From Tractidigestivibacter scatoligenes (GTDB lineage Bacteria > Actinomycetota > Coriobacteriia > Coriobacteriales > Atopobiaceae): a DNA stretch of 64,000 nucleotides. Shown one piece after another: positions 57,081 to 64,000 of this stretch. Numbering within the stretch: the stretch's first letter is position 1; every line of letters starts with the position of its first letter. Location of the stretch: the NCBI RefSeq assembly GCF_001494635.1, contig NZ_LOJF01000009.1:62001-126000 (forward strand), given 5' to 3'. A model generated the notes under the pieces. The model saw nothing but the letters and a program-made list of their open reading frames with translations. It ran no database searches and had not been told where the DNA came from. Position numbers and translations under genes: made by a program.

Positions 57081-58309
57081 GCACCCTCCCCCGCCACTGC
57101 CGTGGCAACACGGTCGCAGATGGCAGCGGCAACCTGGTCGAGCGGGAGCGTGTCGAGCTGCTCCGTGCGGTCTGGCCACACAAAGGCAATCCGGCTCGTG
57201 TCGGCGCCAAACGTAGAGTCTGCACGTGACACGTCGTTTGCTACGATAAGGTCGCAGCCCTTGCGCTCGAGCTTCTCGTGTGCGTTCTTGAGAAGGTCGT
57301 TCGTCTCGGCAGCAAAGCCAACCACGACGCGGTCTCCCTTGGTGTGAGAGAGCTCGGCCAGGATGTCTGCAGTCTTGATAAGGCGAAGCGTGGAGAGGTC
57401 GTCCGTACCCTTCTTGAGCTTACGGTCCGCAGGCGAGGCGGGCGTGTAGTCCGCGACCGCCGCGGCGCATATGGCAGCGTCGGCGTTTGCGAAGGCAGCA
57501 ACCGTGGCATCGCGCATCTGCGCGGCCGAGACAACCGGCACCACGCAGACTCCCCGCGGCGCCGCGAGAGAAACCGGTCCGGAGACCAGCGTCACCACGG
57601 CACCTCGGCGCGAGGCCTCGCGGGCGATGGCATAGCCCATCTTGCCTGTGGAGGCGTTGGCGATGTAGCGCACGGGGTCGATGGCCTCGTGCGTGGGGCC
57701 GGCCGTGACCACAAGCCTCATGCCAGCCATATCCTGCTTGGCAGGGGCAAGCGCGTCAAGTGCAGCGGTCACGATGTCCGAGACTTCTGCAAGCTTTCCC
57801 TCGCCCACGTCGCCGCAGGCGAGAAGGCCCGTCTGTGGCATCACAAAGCGGATGCCGCGCGAGCGAAGCGTTACAACGTTTGCCTGCGTGGCTGGGTTTC
57901 TCCACATGTGGACGTTCATGGCAGCCGCCACAAGCACTGGGCAGTGGGTGGCAAGCAGTGTGGTGGAGAGGCAATCGTCTGCAATCCCCATGGCCATCTT
58001 AGCCAGCACGTTTCCGGTTGCGGGAACAACCACCACAAGGTCAGCCCAGTCGGCCAGGAAGATGTGCGGAATGGGAGAGTCCGGGTAGGCATAGAGGTCG
58101 TCCGCCACGGGATGGCCGGAGAGCGCCTCGAACGTGGGGGTTCCCACAAAGCGCTCCGCATCTGCCGTCATAGTCACGCGAACGTCGCAGCCCGCGTGCT
58201 GCAGGCCGCGCATGACCTCGACTGCCTTGTAGACGGCGATGCCTCCCGTAACGGCGAGGACGACGCGAGGCGCCGCCGGCTCTGTATCCCTGTGCGTGCT
58301 ATCGCTCAC
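57077..58309 (-). CDS. coaBC: Bifunctional phosphopantothenoylcysteine decarboxylase / phosphopantothenate-cysteine ligase
   Basis: CoaBC makes 4'-phosphopantetheine for coenzyme A. The 410-residue protein has a CoaC half with FMN site VTGGIAVYKAVEV, PATGNVLAKMAMGIADD and AAAMNVHMWRNPATQ with catalytic residues, and a CoaB half (from about 215) with VTAGPTHEAIDPVRYIAN, KMGYAIA and AAAVADYTP. GTG 58309 overlaps the zinc-ribbon gene stop (GTGA), with GGGAGG upstream. Confidence 0.97.
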   Translation of the reverse strand: MSDSTHRDTEPAAPRVVLAVTGGIAVYKAVEVMRGLQHAGCDVRVTMTADAERFVGTPTFEALSGHPVADDLYAYPDSPIPHIFLADWADLVVVVPATGNVLAKMAMGIADDCLSTTLLATHCPVLVAAAMNVHMWRNPATQANVVTLRSRGIRFVMPQTGLLACGDVGEGKLAEVSDIVTAALDALAPAKQDMAGMRLVVTAGPTHEAIDPVRYIANASTGKMGYAIAREASRRGAVVTLVSGPVSLAAPRGVCVVPVVSAAQMRDATVAAFANADAAICAAAVADYTPASPADRKLKKGTDDLSTLRLIKTADILAELSHTKGDRVVVGFAAETNDLLKNAHEKLERKGCDLIVANDVSRADSTFGADTSRIAFVWPDRTEQLDTLPLDQVAAAICDRVATAVAGEGA

Positions 58310-59040
58310 TTGCCCTCCCCCTCGACATAGGGATCGTCCACGATGAGGATGCGGTGGCAGTAGGGGCACTCGGCAACGTCGTCACCGTGCGTGAGGTCGT
58401 GGAACGAGGCGGGCTGGAGCTTCACGCGGCAAACCGAGGGGACGTTGCCCACGAGCTTCTCAACAGCAAGGCCCTTGAAGCGCTTGCGCGCGGCCTCGTA
58501 GTCGCTCATGTGCTTATCAGAGATCTGGGAGACCACGTCTTTGCGCTCCGCGTCGAGCTGGACGATTTTGCGCCTAATCTGCGCACTATCCGTCTCGAAG
58601 GACTTCTTCTGTGCGGCCTCCTCGTCGTCGAGGCGCTCAAGCGTGAGGTTGGCGTTGCTCTCGGCGCGCTTGACCTTCTCAAGATCCTCGTCGAGCTGCG
58701 CACGGTTGTGCTCGAGCTTCTCGATCTTCTTTGCAAGACCCGTGAGGTGCGCCTCGTAGTCCTGAATCTGGCGGTAGCCGTGGCTTCCAGAGGCAACCTC
58801 GGCCTTGACCTCCTCGGTGCGCGCTCGGTAGTGCTCGAGGTCCTCTTGGTTCTCCGAGACATAGGTCTCGAGGTCCTTGCGCTGAGCAAAGATCTTGGTC
58901 TGCTCGCTCTGTACCTTTCGGCGCGCTCGAGCGATTGCCTGCATCTTCTTCTGCTGCGGCATCGCGGCCAGCGTAGACGCAAGGCGCAGCATATCGAGGT
59001 CGATCTCCTGAAGTCTAACAAGCGCCTGTGCTTCGGTCAT
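58306..59040 (-). CDS. Coiled-coil protein with C-terminal zinc ribbon (CT398/DUF164-like)
   Basis: The 244-residue protein is a long antiparallel coiled coil (about residues 5-180; charged heptads such as KKIEKLEHNRAQLDEDLEK) followed by a ribbon with a CPYCHRIL half-site; the first cysteine of the ribbon is in SVCRVKLQPA. This matches the widespread C4-type zinc ribbon family (zf-RING_7). The function is unknown, though Actinobacteria keep it near Nif3-like and RNase H genes. It is the first of four coupled genes ending with the ABC-F gene. Confidence 0.85.
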   Translation of the reverse strand: MTEAQALVRLQEIDLDMLRLASTLAAMPQQKKMQAIARARRKVQSEQTKIFAQRKDLETYVSENQEDLEHYRARTEEVKAEVASGSHGYRQIQDYEAHLTGLAKKIEKLEHNRAQLDEDLEKVKRAESNANLTLERLDDEEAAQKKSFETDSAQIRRKIVQLDAERKDVVSQISDKHMSDYEAARKRFKGLAVEKLVGNVPSVCRVKLQPASFHDLTHGDDVAECPYCHRILIVDDPYVEGEGK

Positions 59041-59075
59041 AAGACCCTCACCTTCCTTGGTGGGTGTGCGTTCTG

Positions 59076-60254
59076 CTAATGACGTGTCTTTGTTTGCCTT
59101 ACGAGCGAGATAAGCTCCAAGGCAAAGGCATCAAGGTCCTTCTCGGCAACGCGCTCGTCAAAGGAGATGCGAAGCGAGCCAAACGCTTGGTCACGACCTA
59201 TGCCCATGGCCGTGAGCACGTGGCTAGCGTCAAGCGAACCCGAGGAGCACGCGGAGCCGGCAGAGACCTCAAAGCCATGCTCGTCCAGCCCAAGGACGAG
59301 GGACTGCGAGTCCATGCCCGGCACCATGACGCTCACCATGCCGGGAAGGCGGTGCTCGTCGACCACACCCGTGGTTGTGGGGACGATGCCCGTGCCCTCC
59401 GTGCAGATGCGCCGGTAGAGTCTCTCGGCACGGGCGGCAACCTGCGGGCGCACGGTGGCGATGGAGCCGCAACAGGCACATGCGACCGAAGCAAAGGCAA
59501 GCGCGCCGCGCACGTCCTGCGTTCCCGCGCGTCGGCCAGACTCCTGCCCGCCGCCAAAGGACTGAGGGGCGAGAGGGACGCGCCCACGGACGAGCAGGGC
59601 TCCCACACCAACCGGGCCGCCCAGCTTGTGGGCCGCAAGACTTACGGCATCTGCCTGCGAGACATCAAGAGGAATCCGCCCAAACGCCTGAACGGCGTCG
59701 GTGTGGAAGAGCGCACCGGCCGCATGAACCGCAGCAGCAAGTTCAGACACAGGCTGTACCACGCCCGTCTCATTGTTGGCGCTCATAATCGAGACAAGCG
59801 CGCAATCTGGACCAAGCACATCCTCGAGCGCGTCACGAGTGACCACACCGTCCCTACCGGGCTTCACGAGCGTCACATCAAAGCCGCGGTCGCGAAGCAC
59901 CCCCGTGACGTCCAACTCGGAATCGTGCTCAATGGCGGAGAGAACCACACGTGTGCGCTTGCGATCGCGCTGATGGGCACCGCGTGAGAGGCCGAGAAGT
60001 GCCAGGTTGTTGGACTCGGTGCCACCCGAAGTGAAGACGACGTCCGAAGGCCTAAAACCGCCACCCACGCAGCGAACAATATCGCGCCGAGCACCGTCGA
60101 GCGCACGAGCCGCCTCTCGTCCAAGGGTATGCAGCGAGTTAGGATTTGCCCCCGCAATGGGAGAGTCCTCGTAGGCGCGCTCCGCGGCAAGAGACTCCTC
60201 TCGCGCGGGTGCGCTCGCCGCATAGTCAAGGTATACGGTTGTGCGGTTGGTCAC
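59076..60254 (-). CDS. Cysteine desulfurase (IscS/NifS-like)
   Basis: The PLP enzyme takes sulfur from cysteine for Fe-S clusters or tRNA thiolation. The 392-residue protein has VYLDYAASAPAREE, TSGGTESNNLAL, AIEHDS, FHTDAVQAFGRI, the PLP lysine in SLAAHKLGGPVGVG, and the persulfide Cys in GSACSSGS. GTG 60254 has GAGGAG nine bases upstream; GTG 60263 overlaps the rpe stop (GTGA) and is a close alternative. No iscU or mnmA is adjacent here. Confidence 0.92.
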   Translation of the reverse strand: MTNRTTVYLDYAASAPAREESLAAERAYEDSPIAGANPNSLHTLGREAARALDGARRDIVRCVGGGFRPSDVVFTSGGTESNNLALLGLSRGAHQRDRKRTRVVLSAIEHDSELDVTGVLRDRGFDVTLVKPGRDGVVTRDALEDVLGPDCALVSIMSANNETGVVQPVSELAAAVHAAGALFHTDAVQAFGRIPLDVSQADAVSLAAHKLGGPVGVGALLVRGRVPLAPQSFGGGQESGRRAGTQDVRGALAFASVACACCGSIATVRPQVAARAERLYRRICTEGTGIVPTTTGVVDEHRLPGMVSVMVPGMDSQSLVLGLDEHGFEVSAGSACSSGSLDASHVLTAMGIGRDQAFGSLRISFDERVAEKDLDAFALELISLVRQTKTRH

Positions 60255-60259
60255 GCTTC

Positions 60260-60940
60260 TCACGCTCTCCTCGTGAGACCGGCCTCGCCGGCCTCGGTAA
60301 TCTTGCGGATGGCCTCGGCGCGGTTTTCCTTGCCAAAGACGGCGCTGCCAGCAACGAGCAGGCGCGCGCCCGCGGCGCAAACATCGCCCGCAGTGGCGGG
60401 AGAAATCCCACCGTCAACCTCGATGATGGGGCTCACGCGGCGCTCGTCGCACATGGCCTTGAGCTGGCGGAGCTTGCGAAGAGAGCCAGGTATGAACTTC
60501 TGGCCTCCAAAGCCGGGGTTCACAGTCATCACAAGCACGAGGTCCACGTCCTCGATGATGGCATCGAGGGCAGAGACGGGCGTACCAGGGTTGATGGCAA
60601 TGCCCGCCTTGGCGCCCTTCTCGCGAATGAGGCTGGCAAGACGATTGGCGTGCGCCGTAGCCTCGTAGTGGAAGGTCACGATGTCGGCACCGGCAGCAAG
60701 GTACTCCGGCACCATCTGGTCGGGGTTCGAGATCATGAGGTGCGCATCAACGGGGATCTGTGTGGCCTCCTTCACCGCAGCAAGCACGCCAGGGCCAAAG
60801 GTGAGGTTGGGCACAAAGTGGCCGTCCATCGCGTCAAAGTGCACATAGACAGCACCTTCGATAGAGGCAAGCTCGTCCGCAAGATGTCCCAGGTCTGCAG
60901 AGAGGATGGAAGGTGCAACCTGGACGTTATTCTCTAGCAT
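60260..60940 (-). CDS. rpe: Ribulose-phosphate 3-epimerase
   Basis: Rpe interconverts ribulose and xylulose 5-phosphate in the pentose phosphate pathway. The 226-residue TIM barrel has APSILSADLGHLADEL, FDAMDGHFVPNLTFGP, DAHLMISNPD, VMTVNPGFGGQKFIP and EVDGGISP, containing the catalytic Asp pair and His metal ligands. It overlaps gpsA by seven bases and is followed by the cysteine desulfurase gene. Confidence 0.97.
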   Translation of the reverse strand: MLENNVQVAPSILSADLGHLADELASIEGAVYVHFDAMDGHFVPNLTFGPGVLAAVKEATQIPVDAHLMISNPDQMVPEYLAAGADIVTFHYEATAHANRLASLIREKGAKAGIAINPGTPVSALDAIIEDVDLVLVMTVNPGFGGQKFIPGSLRKLRQLKAMCDERRVSPIIEVDGGISPATAGDVCAAGARLLVAGSAVFGKENRAEAIRKITEAGEAGLTRRA

Positions 60941-61974
60941 TGGTTCTCCTTTGATGCTGTATCTCGCTCTTCCATACCATAGAACTCCGTGCGCGGTACA
61001 CGCGTGAGAAGTCCCTCCATTGCCTCGTCGATAGGACGTCCCTCATAGAGAACGGAGTGGACGCCGGCCGTGATGGGAACCTCGATTCCGCGCTCTTGCG
61101 CAAGCTCGAGGACCGACTCCGAAGCGGGCGCGCCCTCGACCACCATGTGCGTGCGGGCCTGATAGGCGTCAAGCGTCTCGCCCGCCACGAGGGCCCGGCC
61201 AAAGCTTCTGTTGCGCGAATGCTCGGAGGTGCAGGTAACCACGAGGTCACCCATACCGGCGAGCCCCATGCACGTCATAGGGTTGCCGCCCAAGGCAGCC
61301 ACAACGCGCCCAATCTCGGCGATGCCACGGGTCATGAGGACAGCCAGAGTGTTGTCCCCCATCCCCATGCCGCTCGCAATGCCACAGGCGATGGCCACCA
61401 CGTTCTTAACGGCACCACAGCACTCAACGCCACGAACATCGTCGCTCACGTAGGCCCTAAAGGTCGGACCCGAGAGAAGACCCTGGAAGTATGCAGCCGT
61501 CTCCGCATCTTCCGAGGCCACGACAGCGGCCGACACCATCCCCTTGCAGATCTCCTCGGCATGGTTTGGGCCAGAGAGCGCAGCAACGCGAGTGGGATTG
61601 CCCAGCTCCTGAGCAGCCACCTCGTGCATGAGGAGGTGCGTTCCGCGCTCCATACCCTTGGAGAGAACGAGCACACGGGCGTTTTTAGCAAGGTGGGAAG
61701 CCAGGTTGCGGCAAGTCTCGCGCAGATATGCAGACGGGGTGGCCAGGATCGCGGCATCCACATCACGAACGGCCACGGCAAGGTCGCTTGTTGCCACAAC
61801 GTTTGGCGCCAACGTATAGTCCACAAGATGGTTCGGATTCCTGTGCTCGAGGTTCATGGCATCGACAGCCTGGGACGTGCGCGCCCACAGCACTACCTCG
61901 TCGACGGCAGGCGACACGAGGCCCGTCATGGCGGTACCCCAAGAGCCAGCTCCTATGACGGCAACGCGCCTCAC
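60934..61974 (-). CDS. gpsA: Glycerol-3-phosphate dehydrogenase (NAD(P)+)
   Basis: GpsA reduces dihydroxyacetone phosphate to sn-glycerol 3-phosphate for phospholipids. The 346-residue protein has RRVAVIGAGSWGTAMTG, LSGPNHAEEI, and GAVKNVVAIACGIASGMGMG with the catalytic Lys. The C-terminus has an extra polar tail (MEERDTASKENQC). ATG 61974 overlaps the plsY stop by four bases, so the two enzymes of the same pathway are coupled. Confidence 0.97.
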   Translation of the reverse strand: MRRVAVIGAGSWGTAMTGLVSPAVDEVVLWARTSQAVDAMNLEHRNPNHLVDYTLAPNVVATSDLAVAVRDVDAAILATPSAYLRETCRNLASHLAKNARVLVLSKGMERGTHLLMHEVAAQELGNPTRVAALSGPNHAEEICKGMVSAAVVASEDAETAAYFQGLLSGPTFRAYVSDDVRGVECCGAVKNVVAIACGIASGMGMGDNTLAVLMTRGIAEIGRVVAALGGNPMTCMGLAGMGDLVVTCTSEHSRNRSFGRALVAGETLDAYQARTHMVVEGAPASESVLELAQERGIEVPITAGVHSVLYEGRPIDEAMEGLLTRVPRTEFYGMEERDTASKENQC

Positions 61975-62630
61975 TTTGACTTCCCCTCATCGTGGTGGAA
62001 GGAGAAGCGCTTCTCCTCGTGGTGTGCGAGCTTGCGGATGTTCTCGCGGTGCGCCCACACAACGCAGGCGGCCACGATGACCATGGGCAGGACAGCGATG
62101 GGGGTGTAGCCAAAGACGGCCGTCCAGATGGGAAGCGAGACTGCCGCACACGAGCTGCCCAGCGAGACAAAGCGCGTGGGAAGGGCAAAGACAAGGAAGA
62201 CCGCGAGAAGCCCAAAGGCGATGCGCGGGTCTAGGCCCAGCGCCGCGCCAAAGCCAACCGAGATTCCCTTGCCGCCGTGGAACCCAAGGTAGGGCGAGAA
62301 GACGTGTCCAAGCACGCATGCCGCATAGACACAGGTGAGCGCCCAGTCAAACGGCTGGCCGGGAGCAAGGGCCTTTGCCTCGGCAAAAAAGCTGGAGAAC
62401 GCCCAGGTGGCAAGTCCCGTGCAGAGCCAGCCCTTGCCGGCGTCAAGCAGCAGGGTGAGGCCTGCCGCCCAGGCACCCACGGACCGACCCACATTGGTAG
62501 CGCCAATGTTGCCAGAGCCCGTATGCCGCACGTCGACCCCCTGGGAGCGTGCGATGAGCATGCCAAACGGGATGCCACAGACAAAGTAGGCAATAGCGCA
62601 CGCGATGAGCGTAGGAATTACGAGTCTCAC
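61971..62630 (-). CDS. plsY: Glycerol-3-phosphate acyltransferase PlsY
   Basis: PlsY uses acyl-phosphate to acylate glycerol 3-phosphate in the membrane, the step after GpsA. The 219-residue protein has the three PlsY motifs: DVRHTGSGNIGATNVGRSVG, FHGGKGISVGFG and a later ALPTRFVSLGS, among six or so helices. The polar C-terminus (HHEEKRFSFHHDEGKSK) is His/Lys-rich. It overlaps der by four bases upstream and gpsA downstream. Confidence 0.97.
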   Translation of the reverse strand: MRLVIPTLIACAIAYFVCGIPFGMLIARSQGVDVRHTGSGNIGATNVGRSVGAWAAGLTLLLDAGKGWLCTGLATWAFSSFFAEAKALAPGQPFDWALTCVYAACVLGHVFSPYLGFHGGKGISVGFGAALGLDPRIAFGLLAVFLVFALPTRFVSLGSSCAAVSLPIWTAVFGYTPIAVLPMVIVAACVVWAHRENIRKLAHHEEKRFSFHHDEGKSK

Positions 62631-63955
62631 TTGTCCCCCTCGGACTTCTTGCGGAAGCGCAGACGGATGGGCGTACCCTCGAGGTCGAATCTCTCACGCA
62701 GGCGGTTCTCCACAAATCGCTTGTAGTTGTCGTCTACAAGGTCCGGCGCGTTGCACCAAACGGTGATGACGGGAGGCCTGGAGCCGGTCTGTGTGGCGTA
62801 CTGCATCTTGAGGCGACGACCCTTGTCAGAGACCGTGTGGCCACCCTGGCGAATCTCCTCGAGGAGGTTGTTGAGCTCCGAGGTCCTCAATTGGGTCTCG
62901 CGAGCCTGGGCGGCAGAGACTGCCAGCTGCAGGACCTTGTCGGTGGCGCGACCCGTGAGGGCGGAGATGTTCACGTAGGGCACCCATGGCGCAAACTGCA
63001 TGCGCTTTTCGATCGAGGCAACCACGCGGTCGCGCTGGGCCTCGGTCTCGATGAGGTCCCACTTGTTGAGGCAGAGCACCAGGGCACAGCCACGATCGAT
63101 GGCCATGTTGGCCACCTTCTGGTCCTGCTCGGTGACGCCGTCGGTGGCGTCCACCACCAAGAGGCAGACGTCGGCGCGCTCCATGGCCATGAGGCCACGC
63201 ACCATGCTGTAGTACTCCACGTCCTCGTGAACCAGGTTCTTCTTGCGCATTCCGGCGGTGTCCACCAGGCGAATCCGCTGCCCCTGCCACTCGATCATGG
63301 TATCGATGGCATCGCGGGTGGTTCCCGCAACGTCGGAGACGATGGAGCGCTTCTTGCCGGCAAGGCGATTCGCCAGGGAGGACTTGCCCACGTTAGGCCT
63401 GCCGACGATGGCCAGCGAGAGCACGTCCTCGTCATCCTCGAGCTCGTCCTCGGAGGGTAGAACCGCGACGACCTCGTCGAGAAGGTCGCCCGTACCGTAG
63501 CCGTGCGAGGCGGAGAGGGGCATGGGTTCGCCCACGCCAAGGGCGTAGAAGTCCCAGAGGTTGTCGTTCTCGGTGGCGGGGTTGTCCTTCTTGTTGACCA
63601 CGAGGAACACGGGCTTGTCCTGCTTGCGTAGGATCCTTGCGACCTCCTCGTCCTCGTCGGTGATCCCGGTTGAGCCGTCCACCACAAAGATGATGGCGTC
63701 TGCCTCCTGCGCGGCCATTACGGCCTGCTCGCGGATACGCGGCGCAAAGGTGTCCTTCGACTTGACGGACTCGATGCCGCCAGTGTCGATAATCACAAAG
63801 TCGCGACCGTTCCAGTCTGCCTTGTGGTAGGAACGGTCGCGCGTGACGCCGCGACTCTCGTGCACGATGGCGTCACGGCTCTGGACAATACGGTTTACAA
63901 GGGTGGACTTGCCGACGTTGGGTCGACCGACCACGGCGACGACAGGCAATGACAT
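62627..63955 (-). CDS. der: Ribosome biogenesis GTPase Der (EngA)
   Basis: Der is a double-GTPase needed for 50S assembly. The 442-residue protein has two G domains with GRPNVGKST and GRPNVGKSS (P-loops), IDTGGIES and VDTAGMRKK (G3), NKKD and NKWD (G4), and a C-terminal KH-like domain (about 355-440). ATG 63955 is used because the protein then begins MSLPVVAVVGRPN like its homologues; an upstream in-frame start exists at 63988. It leads the der-plsY-gpsA-rpe-desulfurase series; 45 bases upstream remain in the window, with no clear promoter. Confidence 0.97.
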   Translation of the reverse strand: MSLPVVAVVGRPNVGKSTLVNRIVQSRDAIVHESRGVTRDRSYHKADWNGRDFVIIDTGGIESVKSKDTFAPRIREQAVMAAQEADAIIFVVDGSTGITDEDEEVARILRKQDKPVFLVVNKKDNPATENDNLWDFYALGVGEPMPLSASHGYGTGDLLDEVVAVLPSEDELEDDEDVLSLAIVGRPNVGKSSLANRLAGKKRSIVSDVAGTTRDAIDTMIEWQGQRIRLVDTAGMRKKNLVHEDVEYYSMVRGLMAMERADVCLLVVDATDGVTEQDQKVANMAIDRGCALVLCLNKWDLIETEAQRDRVVASIEKRMQFAPWVPYVNISALTGRATDKVLQLAVSAAQARETQLRTSELNNLLEEIRQGGHTVSDKGRRLKMQYATQTGSRPPVITVWCNAPDLVDDNYKRFVENRLRERFDLEGTPIRLRFRKKSEGDK

Positions 63956-64000
63956 GAGGTGCTCACTTTCTCTTAGCGTATTTAGCACACTCGAGCATAT

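Overview
The window is a 64 kb, gene-dense, G+C-rich stretch of an actinobacterial chromosome. The order lexA / LysM protein / nrdR, the GarA-FtsR pair (FHA protein plus MerR regulator), dut, NCS2 permeases, serC-serA, [NiFe]-hydrogenase maturation genes and several oxygen-sensitive Fe-S flavoenzymes point to an anaerobic Coriobacteriia member, most likely of the Atopobiaceae (Olsenella-like). That placement is inference from gene content; there is no rRNA gene, and I see no tRNA, CRISPR array, prophage or insertion sequence.

Layout. 1-5.2 kb: 3' end of miaA, hflX, a convergent membrane acyltransferase, then lexA divergent from an SOS-type LysM division inhibitor, followed by nrdR-dut. 5.3-10.2 kb: purine and uracil permeases, trxB and an orphan secreted or anchored protein. 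10.3-24.2 kb: mostly minus strand, with a ClC transporter, two paralogous NlpC/P60 hydrolases, a pgsA-dac-gcvT-like-ridA-garA-ftsR-apt unit, an M20 peptidase and serC-serA. 24.4-29.1 kb: a HAD phosphatase, then a three-gene operon coupling a BaiCD/FadH-type flavin enoate reductase to both subunits of aconitase X. 29.3-37.3 kb: recQ, a MATE exporter, a PTS permease coupled to a cytosolic neutral-ceramidase-like amidase, an AlaX-type editing protein and a membrane protein preceded by a MITE-like inverted repeat. 37.5-42.6 kb: a histidine-rich BFD ferredoxin, a HAD phosphatase and hypB / 968-residue iron-sulfur flavoprotein / hypA. 42.9-47.0 kb: HD protein, C39-like protease, thioesterase, cysteine hydrolase, a tiny Cys4 protein and an AbiEi/DUF559-like protein bracketed by palindromic repeats. 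47.1-54.3 kb: a three-gene GlpA-like flavin system and a heterodimeric ABC exporter. 54.4-64 kb: two runs of overlapping housekeeping genes (zinc-ribbon protein, coaBC, nfo, ABC-F; and der, plsY, gpsA, rpe, cysteine desulfurase).

How the genes work together. Many genes overlap by ATGA, GTGA or TAATG, which implies translational coupling. The redox theme (TrxB, OYE-AcnX, GltD-like flavoprotein with HypAB, GlpA-like trio, BFD ferredoxin) fits a fermentative anaerobe. The most novel-looking parts are the OYE-AcnX operon (a possible dehydrate-then-reduce dehydroxylation module), the PTS-amidase pair, and an approximately 80-bp palindromic repeat family with three copies, two of which flank the nuclease-like gene.
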